Assembly (NCBI GenBank): GCA_016748015.1
Contig: JAAOMT010000003.1
Coordinates: 853,187-917,186 of the forward strand
Reading direction: 5' to 3'
DNA length: 64,000 bases
Source: Geosiphon pyriformis
Lineage: Eukaryota > Glomeromycota > Glomeromycetes > Archaeosporales > Geosiphonaceae
Shown here: positions 23,822 through 35,625 of the stretch, piece by piece
Layout of the letters: the number at the start of each line of letters is the position of its first letter
How positions within the stretch are numbered: position 1 is the first letter of the stretch
The notes under the pieces: model-generated
The model's database searches: none
Seen by the model: only the letters and a program-made list of their open reading frames with translations
Told to the model about the DNA's origin: nothing
Position numbers and translations under genes: made by a program

Positions 23822-23978
23822 ATAATTCATATTTCTTTGTCGATTTTCTTAAGGATTCAATTCTTTAGAATCTCGCTAAACATCCAATTTACACTCCTTT
23901 TAATTAATTCATATTTGTCGATTTTTTTTAGGGATTAAATTCTTAAGAATCTCATTAAACATCCAATTTAACATTATC
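23822..23978 (+). repeat. Tandem 76-bp duplication in lipase 5' region
   Basis: Positions 23822-23898 and 23903-23978 are two copies of the same sequence with small changes. Both contain TAATTCATATTT, TTGTCGATTTT, TTAAGAATCTC-like and AAACATCCAATTTA-like blocks. The second copy ends about 24 bp before the lipase start codon, so the repeat probably falls in the 5' untranslated region or proximal promoter. Confidence 0.85.
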
Positions 23979-24001
23979 CAAATATTTTCATATCTTTTGC
24001 A

Positions 24002-25199
24002 ATGGAGTCATTCTCAAGACGAAATAAATGTTCCAAATTTTCGCTTGCTACTTTGATAACTTCCTTTTGTGTCGCTTCTATTATTTGTCATAATGTTGCT
24101 GATGCTGTACCATTTTCCAATAAACGAAATTTGGAAACATCGCAAACTTTTTCTAATCAACTATTCGATGATTTTACCAAATTTGCCCATTATTCTCGTG
24201 CAGCTTATTGTAATCTTGATCGTGTTCGTAATTGGAATTGTGGTGAGGATTGTGATATTCTTTCTGGTACACAGATTATGGCCACTTTCGATACAAAGCG
24301 TGGGACTCAAGGTGACCTATTGCTTTTTTTAATTAGAATTGAAATGTTCATTCAAACATTATTCTAATTTTGATTAATTTATAATGAAGCCTTTGTTGGA
24401 GTGCATGAACAACAAAAGAATATTATCATTAGCTTTCGAGGTACTGATCCAACTAATCTCAAAGATCTTTGCACCGATGTCAAATTCTTGTTTGTGGATT
24501 ACCCTTTAGCTTCAAATGCAAAAATTCATCGAGGATTCTTGGAAGCTTATCAATCTCTTAATGGAGATGTCGTGGAGCAAGTAAAGAGCTTGGTAAAAAC
24601 TTATCCTTCATTCAGTGTTCGTGTAGCTGGACATAGCTTGGGTGGTGGTAAGTGATCTCGTATATAAAACCAAATTTTCAAAGTCATTTTATTAGTTTCC
24701 TTTTTTTAATTGTCTTAATTTCATTATTTTTCTAGCATTATCTGTGATATTTGCATTGGACCTGAAAAACCAAATCCCATCTCTAGTATCCAATCAAAAC
24801 TTTTTCATTTACACTTATGGCCAACCTCGTATCGGCAACAACGTTTTGGCTAAATATATTGATAGTCAAATCTCGGTAAACCGCATTACGCACACTAGTG
24901 ATCTCTTAACACACATGCCCTCTCGCTTGTTTGGATATCAGCATTCATCAGGGGAATATTGGATCAAAAATGATTTGAAGACATTTAATACCAGCACTAT
25001 ATATTGTGATGGCACCGAAAGCTCGGTATGTTTTGTGAAAGCTTTTTTGATAAAATTGAGTTCAAATTCTTCTTATTTAACTTTTTTTCTCGGAACTTTT
25101 TAAATCTAGAAATGTTCAAATTCGATCCCAATACTTCAACTGAAAATGACCACCCATATGGGCCCTTATTTTGGTGTATCTATTAATCATTGTACCTAG
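24002..25199 (+). CDS. Secreted class 3 lipase (four exons, 315 aa)
   Basis: Exons 24002-24311, 24390-24647, 24736-25025 and 25110-25199 join in frame over three GT-AG introns of 78-88 bp. Class 3 (Rhizomucor/Thermomyces-type) lipases hydrolyse acylglycerol esters with a Ser-Asp-His triad. Residues 1-37 look like a signal peptide. The oxyanion strand reads IIISFRGTD, and the nucleophile elbow is GHSLGG, split by intron 2 after GGG. The catalytic Asp lies in THTSDLL and the His in TTHMGPYFGV near the C-terminus. YGQPRIGN is the typical motif between elbow and Asp. All catalytic residues are present, so this copy is probably an active secreted lipase. Introns 1 and 2 fall at the same place and phase as in the homologue at 58683-60045. 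A tandem duplication sits just before the ATG. Confidence 0.9.
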
Positions 25200-25786
25200 C
25201 AAAAGATTACTCCTAAGCGCTAAAATCTTATTCCACCTATTTCCGAGATGAGAAAAAATTGTTATTTTTTTTAACAGTTTCTTCTAAACCGGGAATATTC
25301 TCATTTTCGAATTCCCTTTAATATTGGCACTAATTTATAGAAAATTAGAAAAAACTATGTAGATAGTCTAGATGTATTTTAGTGTTTTATTTCATTTTCA
25401 TGATAGCAGTAATTAAAGAATAATTTCTTTGATATTCAACCAATTTTTCTTGGAATATTTCAAAGAATCTTAATTCATTATTCTATGTAATTTTTTTTAT
25501 TTTTGACGACATAAATTGTTCAATAGAATTTAGATATCTTGGAAAAAAGCTTGAGAAGTTAGGATTTTCCATAATTTCTTATTTTATTGTTAATTCTATT
25601 ATGTGCTCATTTGTTGAGTGAATTTTTAATATAAGAAATTTCTGGTTTACACAAGATCATTAGTTTTTCGGGCCACTTAAATTTTCAGAAGTTACTTATT
25701 AAAATTACAATTAAGAAATTGAAAGTTGGTTTCTAAATTAAAAAAAACAAAACAGGATAAATAACATTTTTGAAAATGAAAACCCT
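25200..25786. other. Intergenic AT-rich DNA between convergent genes
   Basis: The lipase on the plus strand and the Sel1 gene on the minus strand converge here. Only 3' regions are expected, and no other feature was seen. Confidence 0.6.
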
Positions 25787-26962
25787 TTAAAGTTCTTCAT
25801 ACAATTGAAAAATATTCTCTAGCTCTGTACAAGCGTTATCTTCCTGCCTTTTGATTGAAATACGAATATATTTTAATGCTTTATGGGTGTCTCTAGTAAC
25901 ACCCCAACTCTTTTGATTACACACAGCAAGTGTATAGTATAGTCCTTTTGCCGGATCCTGATGTTTTGCAGCCAATTCAGCCCAATAGTAACCCTGTCTG
26001 GAATACTTTGGAGGTTTTTTTCTAAAAAGATAGTGATAGGCCATTGCATATTGGCCGAGATGATAGCCGTTTTTGGCGGCTATTTGGTACCATTTAAAGG
26101 CCATTTTATCATCATTTTCAATACCAATTCCATTGTCATAACAATATCCAAGCATATAACAAGCTCCAGGATGTTTCTGATCAGCGGCTTTTTGGTAATA
26201 TTTTACTGCAGCAGTTTCATCCTGTGGAATACCATGACCAGAATCAAGAAACCCGGCAAATTTGTATTGAGCTTGTGCATATCCTTGAAGAGCAGCCTTT
26301 TGATACCAAATGATAGATTCTTTCAAATTCTTCTCACACCCAATTCCCATATATTTACGATAACCAACAATACTTTGTGCAGCTGCATTTCCCCTTTTTG
26401 CAGCCTTTAAGAAAAAAGTCATCGCTATTTGTTCATTCTTTTCCACCCCAATACCATTACTATAACACCACCCCATAGACAACATCCCTCGAATACAGCT
26501 AGCTTCAAAGCTTTTCCTATAACATAAAACAGCGGTTCGATGGTCTTTTCTAACAGCCTTTCCATGGCAATAGCAATCACCAAGAGACCCCTGGTGAAAT
26601 GCGTCACCATTCTCGGCAGCTAATCTATAGCAATCTAATGCTAGCTCATTACTGAATTTGGTGCCAATACCCCATTCGTGAAAAAAACCAAGTAATCCAG
26701 AAAAGGGAAATTTGTATTTTTCATCATTCAATTTTTCAAATATTCTAACAGGATCCAAAGCCCTTTTTTCAAGAATTTCCTTGATTTTCTCGCCAATATC
26801 AGTCCTTTCGATTAAGACCACACTTTTCTCAAGTTCCTCATTAAAATCTTGTAGCATTTGAAAAGTATCATCGAATCCATGACAGTTAGATTGATTTTGA
26901 CTAAAATAGTTGGTTGAAGTTATGAGCTGTTTTTGAAATGCGAAATCTTGTTCACGCGGCAT
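25787..26962 (-). CDS. Sel1-repeat protein (391 aa)
   Basis: A single-exon protein. About 90 N-terminal residues (with FQMLQDFNEELEKSV, a short helix) precede some eight Sel1 repeats from about residue 93 to the end. The repeats have clear GIGT/GIGV turns (HEWGIGT, YSNGIGV, MGIGC, GHGIPQD, YDNGIGI, SWGVTRD). The seventh repeat is irregular, with FRKKPPKYSRQGYYW. The final THKAL-x-Y-x-R motif resembles the C-terminal repeat of the short Sel1 family, so it is a longer relative. There is no signal peptide, transmembrane helix or kinase domain. It is probably an intracellular scaffold; its partner is unknown. A long TA tract 43-66 bp upstream of the ATG (27005-27028) could act as a TATA element. 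Confidence 0.88.
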   Translation of the reverse strand: MPREQDFAFQKQLITSTNYFSQNQSNCHGFDDTFQMLQDFNEELEKSVVLIERTDIGEKIKEILEKRALDPVRIFEKLNDEKYKFPFSGLLGFFHEWGIGTKFSNELALDCYRLAAENGDAFHQGSLGDCYCHGKAVRKDHRTAVLCYRKSFEASCIRGMLSMGWCYSNGIGVEKNEQIAMTFFLKAAKRGNAAAQSIVGYRKYMGIGCEKNLKESIIWYQKAALQGYAQAQYKFAGFLDSGHGIPQDETAAVKYYQKAADQKHPGACYMLGYCYDNGIGIENDDKMAFKWYQIAAKNGYHLGQYAMAYHYLFRKKPPKYSRQGYYWAELAAKHQDPAKGLYYTLAVCNQKSWGVTRDTHKALKYIRISIKRQEDNACTELENIFQLYEEL

Positions 26963-27004
26963 GGATAAAAGTTAAGTGGAAAATGGGAATGAACACATTT
27001 TTCT

Positions 27005-27028
27005 ATATATATATATATATATATATAT
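27005..27028 (-). promoter_or_regulatory. (TA)n tract, possible TATA element
   Basis: A dozen TA units lie 43-66 bp upstream of the ATG of the 391-residue Sel1 gene, where a TATA box would sit. It may equally be a plain microsatellite. Confidence 0.4.
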
Positions 27029-27280
27029 CGAATGAAACTGTGGTTCTGTCATCACCAGCTTTCTAAAAACTGATTATGGAAGATATTTTGCAGATCTAAT
27101 TTGGCGTTTTGTTACTTTTAGGAAGGCTCCCTTTTGCCCAGAATATCAAGACGTCAGTATTAGCTACAGTTTAAAAGTTCCAATCACCTAAAATTTTTTT
27201 GAGCAACCTGCTTTTATGAAAGAATTATAAGGTTACCATTTAAATTATAATTACTCTTTGTTTTTCATCAGAGTGATTCA

Positions 27281-27575
27281 GTATTTTAATTCACTTTGGA
27301 AACTTAATAATGAAGAATTCAAAAATAATTTAGAATTCGGCTCTATATTTTGTTTTAAACTTAAAGTAATTTATTAGAAAAACTTTGTTTATCAACGTAA
27401 AAATATGAGGTAGGATCAAAGGTTGATTTTTCCAATTTAAAATTTGATACGTATATTTGATATGCCAGATGACAAAAGAATGACATAAATTTCGCTTTCA
27501 GCTACCTTAGTTTTTAATGTCAAACATTTTTAATTTCCGAAACTTGCTCGTTCGACGGTGGCTCGATTAATATTA
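27281..27575 (+). repeat. Dispersed repeat, copy A
   Basis: About 290 bp match 37917-38195 in inverted orientation. Shared blocks include TTGGAAACTNAANAATGAAG, AACTTTGTTTATCAACGT-like sequence, ATGACATAAATTTC, CAGCTA, and GGTGGCTCGATTA at the right edge. Identity is moderate with indels, as in an old MITE or other short interspersed element. There is no coding capacity. Confidence 0.75.
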
Positions 27576-28378
27576 GACTCAGAAAGTCAAATTACCTATA
27601 ATCAAGGGATGCGAATGCGGCAGGAAATATTACTCTGTATGAAGTATCAATTGTTCTAACTGCTGACCACCAACCATTTCCTCCTTTTTGCAATGCCAAT
27701 CACACAAGATACAACCTTGCAAACGAACTCCTTTCAGTCGTGATACCAGAATTGGTTACCCGCGACTCCATTCGAGATGAATGAATATGATTCCAACATG
27801 TTCACTTTGTCTGGTTTTTCCACCATATTAATTATAAAATTTATGTCTTGCGTATGTTTTAATTTGTTAAAAAACTTATAAAACAATATTGTATTTTCTG
27901 AATTTTATTCTCTATGACAGAAATTAGGAATTTGAACCAGGAACGGTTTAAACTATTGTTAGCTTCATATTGCATTTCTAATTTATTCAAATAGAAGAAC
28001 TATTTCTTTTCAAAGCTTTTAATAATAAACCTAAATTCTTATGTAACTGTGTCATTATTCTCGGCCTTAAATCCACATGCTGTTGAAAAATTTAGAACAC
28101 AATAAATTATAATTCAAATTCAAATTTTTTTTTCCTTTTTTGCTCATACATAATTTTAAAAAGGATTTTCTCGCTTCACTTAAATTTTAATTCAAATAAA
28201 CAAGATTTTCCCCTTTGTAAACTAGCACATTTTGCCTCATTTAAACACAGCTTTTTACTTTGTGGCTGGTCTAAATCGTCCAGAATATACTACAGGTACA
28301 TTTAGGATGTTCTCTTAATCAATTCTCGAGGGCTTTTAATCTTTTCAAAGCCAGGCTTTCTTTTGAAATTTTATAGTT
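27576..28378. other. Intergenic DNA
   Basis: A slightly GC-richer patch at about 27600-27790 has no conserved frame or tRNA fold. The rest is AT-rich 3' flank of the subtilase gene. Confidence 0.5.
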
Positions 28379-30275
28379 TCAAGTCAATAGAATTTGGGTG
28401 ATTTGCACGAATAATGTTATAATGGAAAGGTGAAAAATAATTTTCCAGCTGCCAATTCCAAAAACCATCTTTCTACTTGCTGTTCCAATAACATTCTTTA
28501 ACTCTTGGGTTTGACTATAAGCAAGTATGTTTGGACTTCCCGTGCCCTCTAAGCCACTCACAACATTCTTTGTTGAGATTAACAGTAATTTATCGGCAAC
28601 ATCTTTCGGTGTTAGGTGTACTTCGGTAAACTCACCCATCATAAGGGCAGCAATACCAGCAACGTAAGGTGAAGAAAATGAAGTACCCGATTCCACTCCA
28701 ATTGATGAATTTGTAGGGCATGAAAAATCCGACATCACATATTCCCCTGGGGCGAACAAGGAAACACATGGACCAATATTGGACCAACTAGCAAGTGAAT
28801 CATTCACATCAATAGCTCCAACCGTGATTGCTTGGTCTGAACCAGCGGGTGAAGTGCTGCAAGCGTTGTCTGGTTGACCGAATTCATTGCCATTTCCTGC
28901 TGCCACCTATCAACAATTGATGATATGTTTAGAAAGGTACAAAGCCGATCTCTGTTTTTGATTCGAAACCAGAATATTTACCACCACAACTATTCCTAGT
29001 CGTGTCATTTGATTAACCGCCAAATCAACCAATCGGTTTCTTCCAGTGCCAAGCGAGAGACTGAGATGATATATAGAATTCCACAATTGCTGTAACTGAA
29101 CGGTGAAAATGTTTAACCTTTAAAGACTCATAATAACATCCCTTACTTTGCAATGGATGGTCTCTTTGTCTTACTATGTTGACGAACTACGTATTCAATT
29201 CCATAAAGAATCCCACTGAGAGAACCTTCACCATAATCGTTTAATACCTTTAAAAAATTCTCGGCAAATAGAACTGTTTTTGTTATCTCAATAAAAATAA
29301 CATCAAATGAGAAATACCTTAACAGCAATTAGATTGACCTTCTTCGCTACCCCAAACACCTTGCCACCGATTATACCTAATCAAAATGTACCTGAAGCTG
29401 AATTGAGAGACTTGAAGGGCTTTAATTAAAAATAGTAGATCTACCAGCGACAAAAGTTCCGTGACCGACTTTATCAACATTATTAAGTGAGTTTTTAGCT
29501 GTAGTGATACCCCATGTTGCGCGACCCTCGAAATCAACATGATGAATGTTGATACCTCTGGTAAAGTGAAATATCAAGTAATGAGCATTTTTCTAAAATT
29601 GTTAAAATTAAAAAACTTCAGCTTACGTGTCAATGACGTAGACGTCTACTCCCTGACCCCCAGTTTCATGAAACGTGAAGGTTTTGGAGAGCGGTAAAAA
29701 TCTTTGGTCCATCCTATCAAGCCCCTAGGAAGAGTCAAGCATTAAAAATATAATCAATTCTTGATCTTTGGTTTAGGTTCATGTGAGTAAAGAAATCTTT
29801 CATGGGAAAACAATCGCCATAATATGAATCTACTAACCCAACTCTTGACGTTTTCTTGCTCCAACAAATCTCTTGCCATCTTTATAAATTCTACTTTTCC
29901 TGGATCTATGGTTTCATTTTTTTTTGCCAAAGAGGGCATGCAAATTTCATCATCCTCGTTTATTGGTATTGACCCTTTGTTGTCTCTATTGCCATGTATA
30001 GGGCTGGCTTGTCTTACAACAACATCATCAACAATAAACCAGTCTTCCCGTGCCCCCACTTGTTCCTCCAGATCTGCATAATCAAATTCACCGGGCAGGA
30101 TGTGCAAGTCGCCCAGACTTATTAATTCAGAAACATTAAAACAATTTGATATAATTTCGAGGTCACGACCGCGAGGTGGCGTAGTGAAAACCAACAATGT
30201 GCGGTTACGATCAGCCAAAGTGAGATTAAATAATTGGGAAAGAAAAAAAAAACCTGAGAACATTAAGCAATACAT
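28379..30275 (-). CDS. Secreted subtilisin-like serine protease (seven exons, 471 aa)
   Basis: Exons, in coding order: 30275-29838, 29724-29627, 29557-29445, 29376-29318, 29247-29147, 29060-28982 and 28906-28379. All phases match. This is a MEROPS S8 protease of the proteinase K type. Residues 1-21 are a signal peptide. Residues 25-145 are an inhibitor I9-like propeptide (RTLLVFTT at its start, WFIVDDVVVRQA at its end). The mature enzyme starts near WGLDRMDQR. Catalytic Asp is in VYVIDTGI, His in GHGTFVAG, oxyanion Asn in AAGNGN and Ser in GTSFSSPYVAG, so the triad is complete. The last 25 residues are hydrophobic, suggesting a GPI signal or membrane tail. The acceptor of exon 6 was chosen because it restores the conserved NLSLG strand. 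Confidence 0.9.
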
Positions 30276-30891
30276 TTTTTTTAGATTTATGTCACATAAC
30301 TACGACTCGAAAGGGAATCTATAGAAATATCTTTTAAAGCTTTTTTGCCTTCATGATTTGAAATTCTCAATCAGTTTGTTGTAAGGGTGACTTCAGGTTG
30401 AGCAATATATCAGGTGTTATCTTGATGGGCTGATTGAAAATACTTGATAGAGTAATTTCAAGTAATTTGTTTCCAGCCAATCAGAAAGGACTCCAGAGCA
30501 CTCCGAATTGACGTAAGAAAACTTTTTTTACATGATTAAATCCACAGCTCAGTGTAGGATGGGTTGATGTATCTTTGGTTCTAAACTATTATAAGACCTC
30601 GACTCAATTATTTGTTAGTTTGAAGATACCGGGTGTGTAAAAGTTCTTGGCTTTGTGATTGGAAATGTGACACGAAGGAAATTTAAAATTTATTTGGGGA
30701 ATATGGTACTTAAATACAATTTACATAATAATGTATAACAGATAATCTTTAGAAATGATTGTTTGACTCATTAAAAAAGTTCAATGACCATGTTAATCAC
30801 ACAACACCAAAGGAATTGATTCATACTTGACAAATTTAAGCGCATTCATTTTCCCAGTTGAACTTGAAAAGGTTCATCCTTTTGATTACCA
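30276..30891. other. Intergenic DNA
   Basis: The upstream region of the subtilase and the 3' flank of the GPCR gene, both on the minus strand. No separate feature was seen. Confidence 0.55.
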
Positions 30892-32212
30892 TCAATAATC
30901 CTCACGAGGTTTAAGGGCACAGGAATAAAGTAAAGGTAAATCCAAAGAAATTTGTCCTATTGAAGATCTATTTGAAATCACGGCAGCTTCGTATCCGGGA
31001 GGATCATTTAATAAATTCACAATTGATTCCCTATTGATTAAAGCTATTCGGGGGTCAGGGTCAGAATGATGGAGTTCCACCACAAAATGTTCATCAGTTC
31101 TATTTGACGTTGATGCGGAATCAAATGCTTCTGCTCTTTTTGAACATTTTCTTGCTGGTTTATGTTCAAACATTGGTCTCATTGAGGCAGCCTGAGTTGT
31201 CCAAGTATAGACAATGGAGTCAATGAGGCCACCCAAAGTGAAGAGACAGCTCGCAAAAACAACCCTTTTAATGGTTAAAAGTAGATTATTTGATTAGTAA
31301 AGTTGTTGAAAAAACTTAAGGTTGTGCTTTATGATAAAGTGCCTACCATGTATATGGAATTTTATCTTCCAAAGCCCTCACATAACGAGCTTTAAAAATA
31401 TGTGATGTTTATTCAGTTATTATAAAAATAATTGAAATGGCAGAAAAGGTTTGAGCTTACCGATCGCGATCGGAAAAACAAGAAAAGAGTAAACTACTGG
31501 ATAGAAGATCAATTTCAATCCGGTTTTACTTAAAGCTTGTCTCCTAGTGTTCGCGAATATTATTTGGCGGCGGCGAGCCAAGAAAAACATTAATCCATAC
31601 ATTATAAACATAAAAATGAGAGACGCCAAAATCAAGCCGAAATGCAAGAAGGCACGCCAATATGTGTATTCAGGATTAATGCAACACCATAGTGTGTTGG
31701 ATGGATTAAAAAACCGCTTTTGGGGTGTGTCCAATATAAAACCAGTGATTGGAAACCCAATAGCTATGGGCCAAATAATCCAAATTGAGACATTTAGGTA
31801 CCACCGTGGGGCAAAAGAACCAAAAAGCTCTTTGTATGTGTAAATGCAAATTGATACGGCCCACAAAGCTATAATAATTATAAAAAATTTGAGCTTAATA
31901 TTAAACATAAAATCCGCACGAATGCCTTTTGTGTATACCTGTTCCCATTGACCCAATATTGATTAGAAGGCCTTGTATTGAGCACCAACTTCCAATGCTT
32001 ATATCACCTTCTGCAATCCAATTTAAACTGACCATCATTCCAAGGCTGAGTAGCCAGTCAGAAATCATCAAATTTAATACGAGAGCTTTTATTCCAAAAT
32101 CTAATTTATTTTGTGCCAATATCCAGAGTATCGCTCCAGTTACAGCAAAATTACTCAAAACACTAGAGGTGGCGAGAAAATACAGTCCCTTAACCAAGTG
32201 ATCGTAGTCCAT
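30892..32212 (-). CDS. Seven-transmembrane receptor, cAMP-receptor-like (four exons, 365 aa)
   Basis: Exons, in coding order: 32212-31939, 31868-31461, 31389-31347 and 31264-30892; introns are 70-82 bp and all phases agree. The protein has seven hydrophobic segments at about residues 9-33, 41-64, 78-101, 117-136, 164-188, 209-228 and 243-262. A Cys at 77 (SWCSIQG) before TM3 and CC at 153-154 in the second outer loop can form the usual GPCR disulfide. The GSWCSIQGLL-x(8)-ALWAVSICI pattern at TM3 resembles the Dictyostelium cAMP-receptor and Git3-like families. A cytosolic tail of about 100 residues is hydrophilic with many Ser and charged residues, suited to phosphorylation. It probably senses an external ligand and signals through G proteins; the ligand is not predictable. 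Confidence 0.85.
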
Positions 32213-32264
32213 TTTTATTAAAATAAAATTTTGAGGAAAAAATTTTTTGACCGTTGCCTGAACT

Positions 32265-32272
32265 CTTATATA
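32265..32272 (-). promoter_or_regulatory. TATA box of GPCR gene
   Basis: TATATAAG on the minus strand, 53-60 bp upstream of the receptor ATG. Its position and sequence suit a core promoter. Confidence 0.55.
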
Positions 32273-34863
32273 GTAAAAATAGGATATTACCCAAAATATT
32301 TAATAATTATATTTATATAGATTTTTCTCTGAAACTAAGCCGCAAAAGGTTAACTTGTCATTGCTTGGGAATTTATTTGAGCATGTATATATTATAAAGG
32401 AGAAAGCATAAGTAAAAATAGTTTTTGTTGTAATTCGGAGTCTTGCTAAATGCCACATCTCATAATATATTTTAATACCTCCCTCCCTTAAATTGAAGGG
32501 TAGTGCTTTTAAATTAATTCAAATAATTAGTAAATCTCCAAACTTTCTATAAGTCTTTGGTTGGGCTACTCTACAACATTTGAGATAATAATTTAATTTA
32601 TAAAATCCTCTGGAAACAAAATTTATTAATAAGTTAATTTGAATCTGTTTAGGTAGATTCGCATGCTCACGCAAAATCAATTTTTGAATTCAAACATAAA
32701 AGTGATGGCGTGAGATAATCAATTGCCAAAACTTTTTGGTCAATTTATTAATAATCGAAAAGAGTTTTTTAATGAAAACTTTAACGTCATTTTTGTAAGA
32801 CAAACTAAAAATTTATTTTTAGTTTGTTAAATCTAACATTTTTATGGCAAAATGTGCGTCAGACAATAATCCTGTTTTTCCTTTCTTACCCAAGAAAGGC
32901 AAATTTTTAGGATCGAGATCTACCATAAAAAACCTCGATTCTCCTATTGGTTTGACTTTCAGCCAATCAATTATATCATGAAATTCTATTTTTCTCTAAA
33001 TTGTAGAAGGTTTTAAGGTTCCAGTCCATAATTCTCAAAAGAGAAAACTTTTTTATTTTTTATGCTAAATTTAACTTGAAATGGTTAATGAGAAATATTA
33101 ACATTATTTGCTAAAGGACAATCTTACCATAGATAAATCTGTAATTTATTCAAAATTAAAAGCATTCATCTTTTAAGAATTCTTAGAAGATGATACATAT
33201 AGCCACATAATATAAATAAAATGCAAAGCCATAGAAACTTGTTAATTTTTATTCTTCTCAAAGCTTAGAAATGGTTTAAAAGTTGTTTATTCTTATTATA
33301 TTTATTATTTATTCAAAGAAAAATACTTTTTCTAAAAATTTATTGAATCTTTTATAATTAAAAAATATTTAAAAAAAAACAAATTTTTAAAAATTGTTAA
33401 AATAATTTATTTAATTATTTTTGTTATGTATTAAACAAAAATTTAATATTCAAAGATAGAATTTTTTGATAATATAAATTCTTTTAATAATAATAATAAT
33501 AATAATTTTATTATAAATTTTTTTTCTAAAAACAAAAACAAATTTAATTTAATTTATTAATCTTAGATATTTCAATAAAATTAATTTTATTATTCAAGTT
33601 AAATTTGGTTTTTGTTCTTTAAATTACATTAAAAATTTTTTATTAATATAAAATTAAAATTTTAAATTCAATAAAAAAATCTATAATATAATTTTTAATT
33701 TGTAAAATATTATTTTTTGCAATTTTTAATCATTTTTTTCAAGAATAATTGCAATTTTTCAATTATTTTATTATTTTTTAAGTTATATTGTTATTTTTTT
33801 CAGTTATATTATCATTAGTTCAATCATTTTTAATTATATTAATTTTTTAATTAGTTTTTTATATATTTAAATATCTTTTTAGTTATTTATTTTTTTAATT
33901 AATTATTATAAATATATTTTTTATTATATTATAGTTTATTAATATTTACATATATAATTTTTTTCTTGCAAAAAATTCTTTTAATTTAACAAATATTAGT
34001 TATTTTTCCTATTTTAATTCTGTTTTATTTTGGTTTTAACTAAAATTTTAGTAATTTTATCTGATTTATATTAAAAAATACTTGAAAATAATAATTTTAT
34101 TTTTATTATTAATTAAGTTATCTTATTGTTTAAAAATCTTACTATAAAATTATTAATATTTTTTAAATAAGTAAAAAAAAACCAATAATAATAGCAATAA
34201 TATTAGCTGATATTGCTAATAAAGATATAAAGTTTTGAAAAATAATTAACATTCATATTATTGAATAAATAGTAAAAATAGATTAACAATTTTTGCTGCT
34301 CCTATTTTTTTTCTGTTAAAATTATTTTTTAGAAAGCTATATACTGAATATTATTAATTGTAATAATTTTCTTGAATTTTTTGACTTAATTAATATTTTT
34401 ATAATAAACAAAAGAACTTAAATGATTTTATAAATAATTTCTAAATAGTTTTATTTTTTATAATGCTTTTTTTATTTATTATATTATTTCTATTTTTAAA
34501 TTTACTTGCTGTATAAACACCAATGTTTATCCTATTTTAATTGTGGCAAAATATATAGAAAGTTTATTCTTATTTGTTAATGTTCTTTTTAATTTAATCT
34601 TGTATAAATAGTCTAAAGAAATTGGAAATAAGACTTAATTATTTCAAGTACTAGAAAAAATTTGTATAATATTTTGTGTTTACATAGTTTTTTTTTTGTA
34701 AATTGTTTTCAATACAGTCATAAAACATGTTTTAAAAATGAATAAACAAAAAAAAGTTAGCTTTAAACAAGATTAAAACATTTTTTGAAATTAGAAACAT
34801 ATTAATTAAAAACTTAGATTTTTTAAAATCATGATCTTAGAAAAATATTGTTAAATTATCTAT
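32273..34863. other. AT-rich gene-free block
   Basis: From about 33.2 kb the sequence is almost only A and T, with ATA/TTA triplet runs (33484-33506) and frequent stops in all frames. No feature is supported. Confidence 0.65.
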
Positions 34864-34865
34864 TA

Positions 34866-34888
34866 CAGTCAGACCTCCATAAAAGAAC
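34866..34888 (+). repeat. Left terminal inverted repeat of pogo/Tigger element
   Basis: Starts CAGTCAGACCTC and is preceded by TA at 34864-34865. Confidence 0.88.
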
Positions 34889-35251
34889 CCTCGATAAAAG
34901 AACAACCTCTTACAAAGAACATTTTTTTATAGAACCAATTGATTAATTAACAATTTTCCCTTTATATAAGAACAATCTATAAAGGAACAAGAACATAATT
35001 TTATCAAACGTTTATTCGAAATTTACCTTCATATAAGACCAAATATCACGTGCTAGATGTTAATTGGTAATTGGGAAAAGACTTAGAATGTATTGAATTG
35101 ATTTCATCCAACTTTCTTTTAAATCGATTTACATTGGATTTACTCTTTTTGATCATGTCTGTTTTCACGTACAGCCACTTAGCCCCTATTGTATTTCAAT
35201 TCAGGCTTGCTAAAACCAAATCTAATATTATCGTTATAGGCACATTTTCTA

Positions 35252-35562
35252 NNNNNNNNNNNNNNNNNNNNNNNNNNNNNNNNNNNNNNNNNNNNNNNNN
35301 NNNNNNNNNNNNNNNNNNNNNNNNNNNNNNNNNNNNNNNNNNNNNNNNNNNNNNNNNNNNNNNNNNNNNNNNNNNNNNNNNNNNNNNNNNNNNNNNNNNN
35401 NNNNNNNNNNNNNNNNNNNNNNNNNNNNNNNNNNNNNNNNNNNNNNNNNNNNNNNNNNNNNNNNNNNNNNNNNNNNNNNNNNNNNNNNNNNNNNNNNNNN
35501 NNNNNNNNNNNNNNNNNNNNNNNNNNNNNNNNNNNNNNNNNNNNNNNNNNNNNNNNNNNNNN
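35252..35562. other. Assembly gap (311 N)
   Basis: An unresolved run of N lies inside the transposon, so the true length and content of its middle are unknown. The GAACA-type and AT repeats around it are a likely cause of the failed assembly. Confidence 0.99.
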
Positions 35563-35625
35563 TATAATATATACAGTATTATTATCATTATATATTATAT
35601 AATTTTATCTAATATTAATTTATTT

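Noticed and set aside
29824-30324. Plus-strand frames opposite subtilase exon 1
   Set aside because: Antisense shadows of a well-supported minus-strand exon.
35071-35251. Open frame left of the assembly gap, joined to the transposase through Ns
   Set aside because: The residues before the gap do not resemble a pogo DNA-binding domain, and the join is only an artefact of reading through unknown bases.
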